From assembly GCA_002169115.2 (NCBI GenBank), contig NHJS02000002.1:4299-32123 (forward strand): a stretch of 27,825 bases of DNA. Reading direction: 5' to 3'. The notes beneath the pieces are model-generated. The model was not told the DNA's origin, did no database searches, and saw nothing but the letters and a program-made list of their open reading frames with translations. This stretch comes from a bacterium TMED221. Its GTDB lineage: Bacteria > Actinomycetota > Acidimicrobiia > Actinomarinales > Actinomarinaceae. Made by a program: the position numbers and the translations under genes. Shown in pieces: positions 11,878 to 20,072 of the stretch; the stretch's first letter is position 1, and every line of letters begins with the position of its first letter.

Positions 11878-12275
11878 TTCTTTGGACTAACAAATAATCC
11901 TTCAGCAACAGCAGCAATTTTCTCATCATCTAAATATAATTCAGCTTTGTAGATTGAACCTTGATCGTTGACTGAATCTCTCCACGCCTTTACATGAACA
12001 AATACTGTGCTGTTATTAACAGGTCTAATGTATTTAGCAGTAAAAGTTTTAGTTACAACCATCTCACCAAGTAGAAAACTGAGGGGTCCCATTGTACAGT
12101 CCATAAAGGAATCAATGATTCCTCCGAGGGTTGTATTCATGGGATTAAAGTATTTTTCCTGAATTGGATATTTGCACTCAAGATATTCCTCTTTTTCGTT
12201 AAAGGTTACGAACTCACCCTTCAACTCTTTATAAATATTAGGTGTAGGTAAATCTCCCCATGTTCTTTCAGACAT
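11874..12275 (-). CDS. PaaI-like hotdog-fold thioesterase
   Basis: The 133-residue protein fits a single hotdog domain of the PaaI/YbgC type. After an N-terminal segment with YFNPMNTTLGGIIDSFMDC (the HGG...D-like region with the central helix), strands VTKTFTAKYIRPV and VFVHVKAWRDS follow, ending AELYLDDEKIAAVAEGLF. The usual His-Gly-Gly is replaced by Leu-Gly-Gly, but the following Asp is kept. Such proteins hydrolyse acyl-CoA thioesters; the substrate is unknown. It lies 51 bp after the pseudo-aldehyde dehydrogenase on the same strand but has its own –10-like element. Confidence 0.8.
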   Translation of the reverse strand: MSERTWGDLPTPNIYKELKGEFVTFNEKEEYLECKYPIQEKYFNPMNTTLGGIIDSFMDCTMGPLSFLLGEMVVTKTFTAKYIRPVNNSTVFVHVKAWRDSVNDQGSIYKAELYLDDEKIAAVAEGLFVSPKN

Positions 12276-12281
12276 GAAAAG

Positions 12282-12287
12282 ATTTTA
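12282..12287 (-). promoter_or_regulatory. Probable –10 element of the thioesterase gene
   Basis: On the minus strand TAAAAT ends 6 nt before the ATG of the thioesterase gene; the spacer CTTTTC has no ribosome-binding motif. The first transcribed base would fall at the start codon, giving a leaderless mRNA. Confidence 0.4.
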
Positions 12288-12326
12288 ACATTAACTACGC
12301 ATTAAATGAATATAAGAAACTTAAGA

Positions 12327-13154
12327 CTATCTTCCTTTTGGATGCCAAACAGTTTTAGTTTCAATAAATGGAAATAAAGCTTCTAAGCCCATAGTTGGTG
12401 GATTTATGAAGATTCGTTTTAGTGATTTGGAGGCATTTTCGTTAATCATTGTTTTTTGATCATTATGAATTTCTTTATATATTGCCATTGCGGTAATCTC
12501 GACATGGTTACTTATATCCTCAATTAATAATTCAAATTTCCCAGACAGTATATTTAAAGCACCACCTGGTAAATCAGAATTATTGATATCTTCTGCGAGT
12601 TTAAGTGCAAGTACAGAATTTTCTTCGTTAAAGCTTATTACAGAACATCCTACTGTTAAGGCCGGTAACATATTTAAAAGTAAACTATTCAGTGACTGCT
12701 TGTTTGAATTTAGAGTAAATACAACTCCAAGTGATTCCTGGTGGGAAATATTGAAGAAGTCACCCGCTACAGGATTGAGGTTACCTGTCATTTGTTCCCA
12801 CTTATCAGCCATTCCCGCATACCAAATTATTGAATCTACTGCTTTATGAATATCTTCCTTTGCTTTTGCTTTAGTTAATCCTGCATCCTGAAGGAGTTGT
12901 TGATAAGTTTCAAAATTACCCTCTAACATTTCTGAAAGCCTATATAATACTTGAGTTTTATTGTACGGAGAAAGTTTCTGCCAAGCGGTATGACCTTTTT
13001 TTGCTGCTACAACAGCATCTCTTATATCTTTTCTTGAAGTAAGTGGAACTTCATAAAATTCATTTTTAAGTTCAATCCGAAAAGTTTTTCCAGATTCGGA
13101 CCTTACATACTTACCACCAACATAATTTTTATACGTTTTTTTTATTTCATTCAT
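12327..13154 (-). CDS. Catalytically dead, half-length aldehyde dehydrogenase-like protein
   Basis: The 275-residue protein matches only the first half of an aldehyde dehydrogenase. Residues 8–30 are the N-terminal YVGGKYV strand pair, 38–125 the helical part, and 140–225 a Rossmann-like cofactor domain (LGVVFTLNSNK, LPALTVGCSVISF, GALNILSG). The whole catalytic domain with the Cys and Glu is absent, and the protein ends in a short KTVWHPKGR tail. The frame is open, with no sign of frameshift or internal stop, so this looks selected rather than decayed. It overlaps the active dehydrogenase upstream by 4 bp (ATGA). The arrangement resembles ALDH16, in which an active ALDH domain is fused to a second, inactive one. 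I infer that it is a structural partner of the upstream enzyme. Confidence 0.8.
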   Translation of the reverse strand: MNEIKKTYKNYVGGKYVRSESGKTFRIELKNEFYEVPLTSRKDIRDAVVAAKKGHTAWQKLSPYNKTQVLYRLSEMLEGNFETYQQLLQDAGLTKAKAKEDIHKAVDSIIWYAGMADKWEQMTGNLNPVAGDFFNISHQESLGVVFTLNSNKQSLNSLLLNMLPALTVGCSVISFNEENSVLALKLAEDINNSDLPGGALNILSGKFELLIEDISNHVEITAMAIYKEIHNDQKTMINENASKSLKRIFINPPTMGLEALFPFIETKTVWHPKGR

Positions 13155-14590
13155 GATTGTACCTTTAGATATGACAGCAGACCGTGTCTTCCGCCCTCTC
13201 TTCCAAAACCAGATTCTTTATAGCCTCCAAATGGTGAAGATGGATCAAACTTATTAAACGTATTTGCCCAAATAACACCTGCTTGAAGCCTGTCTGCTGT
13301 CCAGAGTATCTTTGAACCTTTTTCTGTCCATATCCCTGCAGATAGTCCATATTCAGTGTTATTTGAAATTTCAATAGCTTCTTCTGGAGTTCTAAAAGTT
13401 AAAGTTGTCAGCACTGGACCAAATATTTCTTCTCTTGAAATTCGGTAAGAAGGCTGTGCATTTGTAAATAGAGTTGGTTTAAACCAAAAACCATTTTGTG
13501 GTAGTTCACAGTCTGTCTGAAAAATTGTTCCACCCTCTTCTACTCCCTCGTTTACTAAGCTTGTAATCTTGTCTAATTGATCTTTTGAGTTTATAGCACC
13601 AATGTCTGTATTTTTATCTAATGGATTACCTACTCTAAGAGACTGCATCCTTTTTTCTAGTTTTGTAACAAATTCGTCATGGATATCTTCTTGTAGTACA
13701 AGTCTTGAACCAGCACAACATACATGTCCTTGGTTGAAGAATATTCCATTAACAACACCCTCTACAGCTTGGTCAATAGCAGCATCGTTGAAGACAATAT
13801 TTGCCGCTTTACCACCCAATTCTAGAGTGAGTCCTATATCCCTATCTGCTGTTTCTTTTTGAATATACTTACCAACTCCAGTAGAGCCAGTAAAAGCTAT
13901 TTTTGAAATATCAGGGTGCTTAACGAGTGCGGCACCAGTACTACCGTCACCAGTAACTAAATTAAATACACCTGGTGGAAGTCCTACTTCTTGACACAAT
14001 TCAGCAAAAAGAATTGCCGTTAAAGGAGTACTCTCAGCAGGTTTTAAAATTACAACATTTCCAGTTGCTAATGCTGGAGCAACTTTCCAAGAAAGCATTA
14101 GTAGTGGGAAATTCCATGGAATTATTTGACCAACTATGCCATAAGGTTTTAAACCTTTTGCGTTCCAAGATAAATCTAACTTATCAGCCCAGCCTGCAAA
14201 GTAGAAAAAGTTCGCAGCAACTTGTGGTAAATCAAAGTCTCGTGATTCCTTGATTGGCTTACCACCGTCTAAGGTTTCAAGTACAGCAAATTCACGAGAT
14301 CTCTCCTGAATTAGCCTTGCAAGTTTAAAGAGGTATTTAGCCCTTTCTGTCCCAGATAGTTTAGACCATATTTTTAGACCCTCTTTTGCAGATTCTACTG
14401 CTGAATTAATATCAATTTCATTACCTAAAGAAACTGAGGATAAAACTTCTTCTGTTGAAGGAGATATAGTTTTGATAAACTTTTTGGAATTAGCATTTTG
14501 AAATTTTCCATCAATGAAGATTCCATATTTTTTTTCAATGTTAACAATAGAACTTGACTCAATTGATTCAGCGTATTCCCATTTATTCAT
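13151..14590 (-). CDS. Aldehyde dehydrogenase (NAD(P)+), catalytically intact
   Basis: The 479-residue protein is a complete aldehyde dehydrogenase. It shows Asn160 in IPWNFPLLM (oxyanion hole), Lys183 in VILKPAEST (cofactor), the FTGSTGVGK motif, Glu257 in LELGGKAANIVF (general base) and Cys291 in NQGHVCCAGSR (nucleophile, followed by a second Cys). The late motif EEIFGPVL is also present. It follows deoC after 3 bp and is coupled to the half-length ALDH-like protein by a 4-bp overlap. Because DeoC releases acetaldehyde, oxidation of acetaldehyde to acetate is the best guess for its role; the substrate is inferred from context only. Confidence 0.94.
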   Translation of the reverse strand: MNKWEYAESIESSSIVNIEKKYGIFIDGKFQNANSKKFIKTISPSTEEVLSSVSLGNEIDINSAVESAKEGLKIWSKLSGTERAKYLFKLARLIQERSREFAVLETLDGGKPIKESRDFDLPQVAANFFYFAGWADKLDLSWNAKGLKPYGIVGQIIPWNFPLLMLSWKVAPALATGNVVILKPAESTPLTAILFAELCQEVGLPPGVFNLVTGDGSTGAALVKHPDISKIAFTGSTGVGKYIQKETADRDIGLTLELGGKAANIVFNDAAIDQAVEGVVNGIFFNQGHVCCAGSRLVLQEDIHDEFVTKLEKRMQSLRVGNPLDKNTDIGAINSKDQLDKITSLVNEGVEEGGTIFQTDCELPQNGFWFKPTLFTNAQPSYRISREEIFGPVLTTLTFRTPEEAIEISNNTEYGLSAGIWTEKGSKILWTADRLQAGVIWANTFNKFDPSSPFGGYKESGFGREGGRHGLLSYLKVQS

Positions 14591-14593
14591 GAT

Positions 14594-15532
14594 TTAACCT
14601 CTTGGAAAATAGTAGCTTGACTGATACGCATTAGTTTTCAATTTTTTTATTTGTTTTAGCACATCATCAACTAGGCTTGATGCTCCAAACCTGAAATAAT
14701 CAGGGTTTAACCATTCACTCCCTAATTCTTCATTCACAATAACTAAATACCTGATTGCGTCTTTAGAATCTCTTATTCCACCTGCAACCTTTATACCAGC
14801 TTTGAAACCAGTGACAGTTTTATAATCCCACACTGCTTTTGCCATTAAATAACATGCTTCTCTTGATGAACCGTTAGAAATCTTACCGGTTGATGTTTTA
14901 ATAAAATCTGATCCTGCTGCTAATGAAATCAGACTAGCCTTTTTAATATTTTCATACGTCCTGAGTTCTCCAACCTCTAAAATAGTTTTTAAGTGGACTG
15001 ATTTACATACCTCTTTTAGTGCAACTATTTCATCGTACATTTTTCTATAGTCACCTTCAAAGAATGCCTTTCTATTTATAACAATGTCTATTTCGTCTGC
15101 GCCTTCATCAATTGCGAATTGAGTATCAAGTATTTTTGATTCAAGGGGGGCTTGCCCACTTGGAAAATATGAAGAAACGGAAGCTACTTTTACATTAGAA
15201 TTCTGAGTCATCTTTTTAGCTTTAGACACGAGTGCGGGGTAAACACAAACAGCAGCCACACTTGGAACCTCATCATTACTTGGATCTGGTCTAATAGCTT
15301 TTGCTGTCATCTGTCCAATCTTGCCCTCAGTGTCCTCCCCTTCAAGAGTTGTAAGGTCACACATTGAAATTATATAATTCAAAGCTTGGAGTTTAGAATC
15401 TTTTTTTATACTCCTTGTAGCGAGTGAGGCAACTCTTTCTTTGAGGCCAACCTCATCTACTCTTAAATTGTCAATTAACTCGACTGTATCGGACCAATTG
15501 AGAACATTTTGTGCTTCTTTTGTTAAAGACAT
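14594..15532 (-). CDS. deoC: Deoxyribose-phosphate aldolase
   Basis: DeoC splits 2-deoxyribose 5-phosphate into glyceraldehyde 3-phosphate and acetaldehyde, using deoxynucleosides as carbon source. With the ATG at 15532 the protein has 312 residues. A TTG at 15550 would add six residues but has no better ribosome site. Visible features are DEIDIVINRKAFFEGDY, the Schiff-base Lys212 in DFIKTSTGK and the second conserved Lys248 in AGIKVAGGIRD. It is longer than the 259-residue E. coli enzyme because of an N-terminal extension. It lies 45 bp after the gltB stop and 3 bp before the aldehyde dehydrogenase, forming a three-gene deoxyribose/acetaldehyde module. Confidence 0.93.
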   Translation of the reverse strand: MSLTKEAQNVLNWSDTVELIDNLRVDEVGLKERVASLATRSIKKDSKLQALNYIISMCDLTTLEGEDTEGKIGQMTAKAIRPDPSNDEVPSVAAVCVYPALVSKAKKMTQNSNVKVASVSSYFPSGQAPLESKILDTQFAIDEGADEIDIVINRKAFFEGDYRKMYDEIVALKEVCKSVHLKTILEVGELRTYENIKKASLISLAAGSDFIKTSTGKISNGSSREACYLMAKAVWDYKTVTGFKAGIKVAGGIRDSKDAIRYLVIVNEELGSEWLNPDYFRFGASSLVDDVLKQIKKLKTNAYQSSYYFPRG

Positions 15533-15577
15533 AGCTCTATGGTAAAGCAAATAGTTATTTTTTAACAGAAGATTTTT

Positions 15578-18500
15578 TTAATCTAAGGCTTTTACCTTGT
15601 TGTTAATGTTAATTTCGTTCTTTTCTGTGATTTCTGCAATTCCACCAAAAACAGTAAAGATTTTGTGCCAGGATTCTTCTTTAGTTAATAATTTAGAAGC
15701 TAGTTCTGAACCCGTTTGTTCAATATGTTTTTGCAATAGCGTTTTCAAATCAAGACTATCTATTTCATTTAACACATGTGATGTCGGTGCTGATTTTGAT
15801 ATATATTGATTAAAACTTTTCTGTGTATTCAAAACTATTACCTTACCGCCCGTCATTCCAGCTCCAAAATTGAATCCAATCTCCCCAAGAATAACTAGGG
15901 TCCCACCTGTCATGTATTCAGCTGCGTGAGCGCTGCATCCCTCAACAACAGCTATAGCTCCACTGTTTCTTACTCCAAATCTTTGGCCGACCCTACCGGA
16001 TATAAATAATTGACCTCCGGTAGCACCATAAAGAAGGGCATTTCCAGCGGCATGGTACGCTCCTTGCATTTTTTTACCCTGAGGTATTATTGTTATACTT
16101 CCTCCACCCATACCTTTACCTACATAATCATTAGCACTCCCAGTTAGTTTCAGATTTATACCATCTCTTATAAAAGCTCCAAAACTTTGACCAGCTGAAC
16201 CAGAAAGGCTAATTAGTGAGGGGTTTTTTTCAATTTGTTTGTTTAGCTTATTTATAGAAACCTCACCAGAAAGTCTTGCACCTATACTTCTGTCTTCATT
16301 GGATATTGGGTATTGTAAAAATGATTCTTTGTCTGCGTTCAATGATTTAATTACTTCAGAAGTTATTCTTCTTGATAATCTACCCTCGTCATGTCTGATA
16401 AATCCAGGATGCTTCTTCTCTGGTACTGCATTCACAAGAAGTTTGTGCAAGCTACTAGGTAGATTATTATTTAAAACTTTAAGTCCTAACAGATCGGCAT
16501 GTCCTATTAAATCATCTAGTTTATTTACATTGAATAATTGCAAATACTTCTGTACGTCTTCAGCGAGAAAAGTGAATAATTGCATAACCTGTTCAGGTGC
16601 TCCATTAAACTTTGCTCTTAAATTTTCATCTTGAGTTGCAATTCCAACGGGACATGTGTTTTCATGGCATTGTCGTACCATTTTGCATCCCAATGCTAAA
16701 AGTGGTAAAGTTCCAAAACCAAATCTATCAGCACCTAAAGTAGCTGCAATAATTACATCCTTTGCGGAACGCAGCCCACCATCTACCTCAAGGAGCACTT
16801 TATCTCTCATATTATTGACAACTAATGCCTGGTGCGTTTCACTTAGTCCAAGTTCCCAAGGTGATCCTGCATGTTTAATGCTTGTCCATGGACTAGCCCC
16901 TGTACCCCCATCGCTACCTGCAATAGTTATAATATCAGCGCCAGCTTTAGCTACCCCAACAGCTATGGTTCCGACACCAGGTTCTGATACTAGTTTTACG
17001 TTTACGGGACTACTTGGGTTGAATGTTTTTAGATCATAAATTAGTTGAGCTAAATCTTCAATTGAATATATATCATGATGAGGTGGTGGAGAAATAAGCG
17101 TAACTCCCTCTGTTGTGTGTCTTAATTTGGCAATATGTGAATCAACCTTAAAACCAGGAAGTTGGCCACCCTCACCAGGTTTAGAACCTTGCGCCATTTT
17201 TATTTGAAACTCTTCTGCTGAAGCTAAGTAATCTGGAGTTACTCCGAATCTTCCAGAGGCTATTTGCTTTATCTTAGAATTTTTCTCTGTGTCAAAACGT
17301 AATGGATCTTCTCCACCTTCACCAGATCCTGATTTTCCTCCAAGTCTATTCATTGCTATGGCTAAGGCTTGATGTGCTTCTTCTGATAATGCTCCTAGAG
17401 ACATTGAAGATACAGTAAATTTTTGATAAATCTCATCTAAAGATGCTATTTTTTGATTTTCGTAACCTTGTGCTGTATCAGGAAGGGTAAATAGATCACG
17501 TATCTGTACATCGGGTCTGTCTTCTAACGTTTGCAAATAATCTAACCAGATATCTCTGTCTGCAGACCTAACAGCTTTTTGAAGTCTTAAAACTGTCGCA
17601 GGAGATGTTACATGAGGCTCAGCATTTTTTTTATATTTATAAAAACCCCCTAAATCTTGAGTAGCTTCTTCAGAACAAATTTTGATTTGACTCTCTAATT
17701 CTTTATAACCAATACCTTCTGTTCTACTTTTAGAGTATTTAAATGCATCTGAAATAAGTGTTCTGTTTAAACCGATAATCTCAAATAATTCAGAACCTCT
17801 GTAGGAAGAGACTGTACAAATTCCCATTTTTGACATGATTTTTAATAAGCCCTTATTTAAAGTTTGAGTGTAATTCTCTTGAGCTTCAGAAACTGATATC
17901 CCTAAATCAGGCGTAGTCAATGCCAATTTTCTGACATTTTCTAAAGCCAAGTATGGCCATACAGCTGATGCACCGTAAGATATATGACACGCTAAATCAT
18001 GCGCATCCCTGATTTCACCTGAAGCAATAATTAATGAAGCCTGTAACCTAATACCCTTTTTAATTAAATAATGGTGGAGTGTTCCAATAACAAGTAATGA
18101 AGGTATAACACTTTCACCAATTTTTAAATCTTTATCAGATAAAATTATTAATGATTTCTTTTTATTTATTATGGATTCTTCCGCTTTTTCACACAACTTT
18201 TTTAAGGCTGCTTCCATATCGGTATCTGACTTGTTGAAACAATAGTTAATCACTTCGGATTTTTTTCCAAGTACTTCGTTAGAGGTTAACTTATCGTAAG
18301 TTCCACCACTTAAAATAGGTGAATTTAGTGCAACCAAATTAGCCTGCTGTGAAGTTTCTTTAAGTATTGATCCTCTCTTGCCTAAATAAGTTTTAGTAGA
18401 CATAACAAAACGCTCTCTGATTGGGTCTATGGGGGGATTAGTTACTTGAGCGAATAGCTGATGAAAGAATCTACTTAATCTAGGTTTATTCTTACTTAAT

Positions 18501-19954
18501 ATTCCTAAGGGTGAGTCGTTACCCATTGAACCTGTTGGGACATCTCCTTTTAACATTGGTAAAAGGATTAGTCTTTGTTCTTCTGGTGTGTAGTCAAAAT
18601 ATGAAGACAACAAATCGATGTCTATACTTTTATCTTCCAAGTCGCTAAATTCTGTATCTACATTTAGAGGTTTTGAATTAACCCATTCTTTATAAGGATT
18701 TTTTATACTTAATTTTTGTATTACTTCTTTTTCATCAAGCAATTCATCATCATTTATTCTGTATCTTATAGTTTGCCCGGGTTCTAATTGTGCTGTTTTG
18801 TATGCACCCGCTTCAACTGATGGACAAATTCCAACTTCTGAAGCAGCAAGTATATATCTATCTGAGACCATCCACCTCATAGGCCTTAACCCACTTCTAT
18901 CTAGACCTGCAATAATGTCTAAACCATCTGAAGCAACGATAGCTGCTGGACCATCCCATGGTTCAGTTAGGAACGAATGATATTGATAAAATGCTTTTTC
19001 ATCATCTGTGAACCTTGGATTGTTCTCCCAAGCAGATGGCATAAGCATCTCTTGAGCGTGCGCTAAAGTTCTACCAGATTGTACTAACAACTCAACTGCA
19101 TTATCTAACTGCCCGGAGTCTGATATGTTCTCATCAATAAATGGTTTGAGTGTATTAATATCATCTTTCCAAAAACTAGAAGTAGCATCAACTTCGCGCG
19201 CCTGCATCCATGAATAATTAGCGGTTATGGTATTAATTTCACCATTGTGAGCAAGCATGCGAAGTGGTTGAGCTTTGTCCCAAGTTGAAGATGTATTTGT
19301 TGAAAACCTTTGATGAAATATACCAAATCTCGTCTTAAATAAAGGATTTCTTAAATCCCAATAGAAATCTGAAGCTTGTGTCGCAGTGAAAAGACCTTTG
19401 TAAACAACTGTTCTAGAAGAACATGAGTTTATATGTATATTCAAAAACTTATGATTAGAAATTTCTTTTTCTAATGCTTTTCTAAATAAATATAAAGTTT
19501 TCTCAAATATTTTCTCATTTTTTTCGTCAGAGGAAATGACAGCATGAAAAATTGCTGGTTTAGATTGTTTTGCTAATGTACCTAATACTTCTTTATCTGT
19601 GGGAACTTTTCTCCAATACAGAAGATCAATTTTAAAATCTGAAAGTTTTTTTTCAATTATTTCTTTTGATTCATTTAATTCCTTAGCTTCGAAAAAACAT
19701 GAAATTAATCCTAATTTTTTTCCTTTTCCAAGTGTTATATCTCTCTCTTTTAGTTCCGCATTAATGAGTTCATAGGGAATTTCAGTTAGAACTCCTGCTC
19801 CATCCCCTGTGCCATCTGCAAACTTAGCACCTCTATGGTCAAGGTTTGAAAGGCATTCTAATATTTTAAGAGTCATTCCATGAGTTGGAGGAAGCCCTCT
19901 AGAGGCTATAAAGCCAACTCCGCAAGAGTCTTTCTCTGTAAAATCAAATCCCAT
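15578..19954 (-). CDS. gltB: Glutamate synthase large subunit (NADPH-GOGAT type)
   Basis: GltB makes two glutamates from glutamine and 2-oxoglutarate. The 1458-residue protein begins with a ten-residue propeptide ending before Cys11 (DSCGVGFIASRG), the glutaminase nucleophile. The central domain follows, then the FMN-binding synthase domain (SGSGEGGEDPLRF), the [3Fe–4S] ligands Cys1090, Cys1096 and Cys1101 (C-x5-C-x4-C), and the glycine-rich C-terminal beta-helix. Between DPLRF and IKQIASGRFGVTP there are only a few residues, so the long ferredoxin loop of plant/cyanobacterial Fd-GOGAT is missing. The enzyme should therefore need a GltD partner, yet no gltD is adjacent. The upstream neighbour is amt. 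Confidence 0.96.
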   Translation of the reverse strand: MGFDFTEKDSCGVGFIASRGLPPTHGMTLKILECLSNLDHRGAKFADGTGDGAGVLTEIPYELINAELKERDITLGKGKKLGLISCFFEAKELNESKEIIEKKLSDFKIDLLYWRKVPTDKEVLGTLAKQSKPAIFHAVISSDEKNEKIFEKTLYLFRKALEKEISNHKFLNIHINSCSSRTVVYKGLFTATQASDFYWDLRNPLFKTRFGIFHQRFSTNTSSTWDKAQPLRMLAHNGEINTITANYSWMQAREVDATSSFWKDDINTLKPFIDENISDSGQLDNAVELLVQSGRTLAHAQEMLMPSAWENNPRFTDDEKAFYQYHSFLTEPWDGPAAIVASDGLDIIAGLDRSGLRPMRWMVSDRYILAASEVGICPSVEAGAYKTAQLEPGQTIRYRINDDELLDEKEVIQKLSIKNPYKEWVNSKPLNVDTEFSDLEDKSIDIDLLSSYFDYTPEEQRLILLPMLKGDVPTGSMGNDSPLGILSKNKPRLSRFFHQLFAQVTNPPIDPIRERFVMSTKTYLGKRGSILKETSQQANLVALNSPILSGGTYDKLTSNEVLGKKSEVINYCFNKSDTDMEAALKKLCEKAEESIINKKKSLIILSDKDLKIGESVIPSLLVIGTLHHYLIKKGIRLQASLIIASGEIRDAHDLACHISYGASAVWPYLALENVRKLALTTPDLGISVSEAQENYTQTLNKGLLKIMSKMGICTVSSYRGSELFEIIGLNRTLISDAFKYSKSRTEGIGYKELESQIKICSEEATQDLGGFYKYKKNAEPHVTSPATVLRLQKAVRSADRDIWLDYLQTLEDRPDVQIRDLFTLPDTAQGYENQKIASLDEIYQKFTVSSMSLGALSEEAHQALAIAMNRLGGKSGSGEGGEDPLRFDTEKNSKIKQIASGRFGVTPDYLASAEEFQIKMAQGSKPGEGGQLPGFKVDSHIAKLRHTTEGVTLISPPPHHDIYSIEDLAQLIYDLKTFNPSSPVNVKLVSEPGVGTIAVGVAKAGADIITIAGSDGGTGASPWTSIKHAGSPWELGLSETHQALVVNNMRDKVLLEVDGGLRSAKDVIIAATLGADRFGFGTLPLLALGCKMVRQCHENTCPVGIATQDENLRAKFNGAPEQVMQLFTFLAEDVQKYLQLFNVNKLDDLIGHADLLGLKVLNNNLPSSLHKLLVNAVPEKKHPGFIRHDEGRLSRRITSEVIKSLNADKESFLQYPISNEDRSIGARLSGEVSINKLNKQIEKNPSLISLSGSAGQSFGAFIRDGINLKLTGSANDYVGKGMGGGSITIIPQGKKMQGAYHAAGNALLYGATGGQLFISGRVGQRFGVRNSGAIAVVEGCSAHAAEYMTGGTLVILGEIGFNFGAGMTGGKVIVLNTQKSFNQYISKSAPTSHVLNEIDSLDLKTLLQKHIEQTGSELASKLLTKEESWHKIFTVFGGIAEITEKNEININNKVKALD

Positions 19955-19964
19955 AAGTTTTATA

Positions 19965-19970
19965 ATTTTA
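19965..19970 (-). promoter_or_regulatory. Probable –10 element of gltB
   Basis: On the minus strand TAAAAT, preceded by TGTAG, ends 10 nt before the gltB ATG, and no Shine-Dalgarno is present. It lies downstream of the 19995–20051 hairpin, so gltB could be started independently of amt as a nearly leaderless mRNA. Confidence 0.4.
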
Positions 19971-19994
19971 CTACAACCTTCCCTAGTAATAAAT

Positions 19995-20051
19995 AGAAAA
20001 TCAGTCTGGTCACATTAAGGGGGAAACCTTGATACGAAAGACTGACTTTCT
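19995..20051 (-). terminator. 13-bp inverted repeat between amt and gltB: terminator or attenuator
   Basis: Arms at 19995–20007 and 20039–20051 pair over 13 bp. On the minus strand the one imperfect position is a G·U wobble (AGAAAGTCAGTCT with AGACTGATTTTCT). On the plus strand the same position is an A·C mismatch, so the structure favours minus-strand RNA, the direction of amt and gltB. The 31-nt loop can form an inner AAGG/CCTT hairpin. A T-rich stretch (TTTTCTATTTATT) covers the end of the second arm and beyond. It starts 21 nt after the amt stop. I read it as the amt terminator; a riboswitch-like role for gltB cannot be excluded. I found no match to the glnA (glutamine) riboswitch core. 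Confidence 0.5.
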
Positions 20052-20072
20052 AATAATGAGTTTTTTAATTGT

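Noticed and set aside
12327..13154. The half-length aldehyde dehydrogenase as a decayed pseudogene.
   Set aside because: The frame is clean, ends with its own stop, overlaps the upstream gene by ATGA, and the missing part matches a domain boundary rather than a random break.
15596..17039. Several plus-strand open frames of 70–131 codons opposite gltB.
   Set aside because: All lie antisense to conserved GltB domains and have no ribosome site or recognisable protein features.
19995..20051. Glutamine (glnA) riboswitch in the amt–gltB gap.
   Set aside because: The conserved core sequences of that riboswitch are not present; only a long stem with an unrelated loop is seen.
19955..20072. tRNA or other small RNA genes in the two longest gaps (19955–20072 and 21270–21386).
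   Set aside because: No cloverleaf, T-loop or anticodon-arm pattern was found; the gaps are explained by a hairpin, promoters and the GlnR box.
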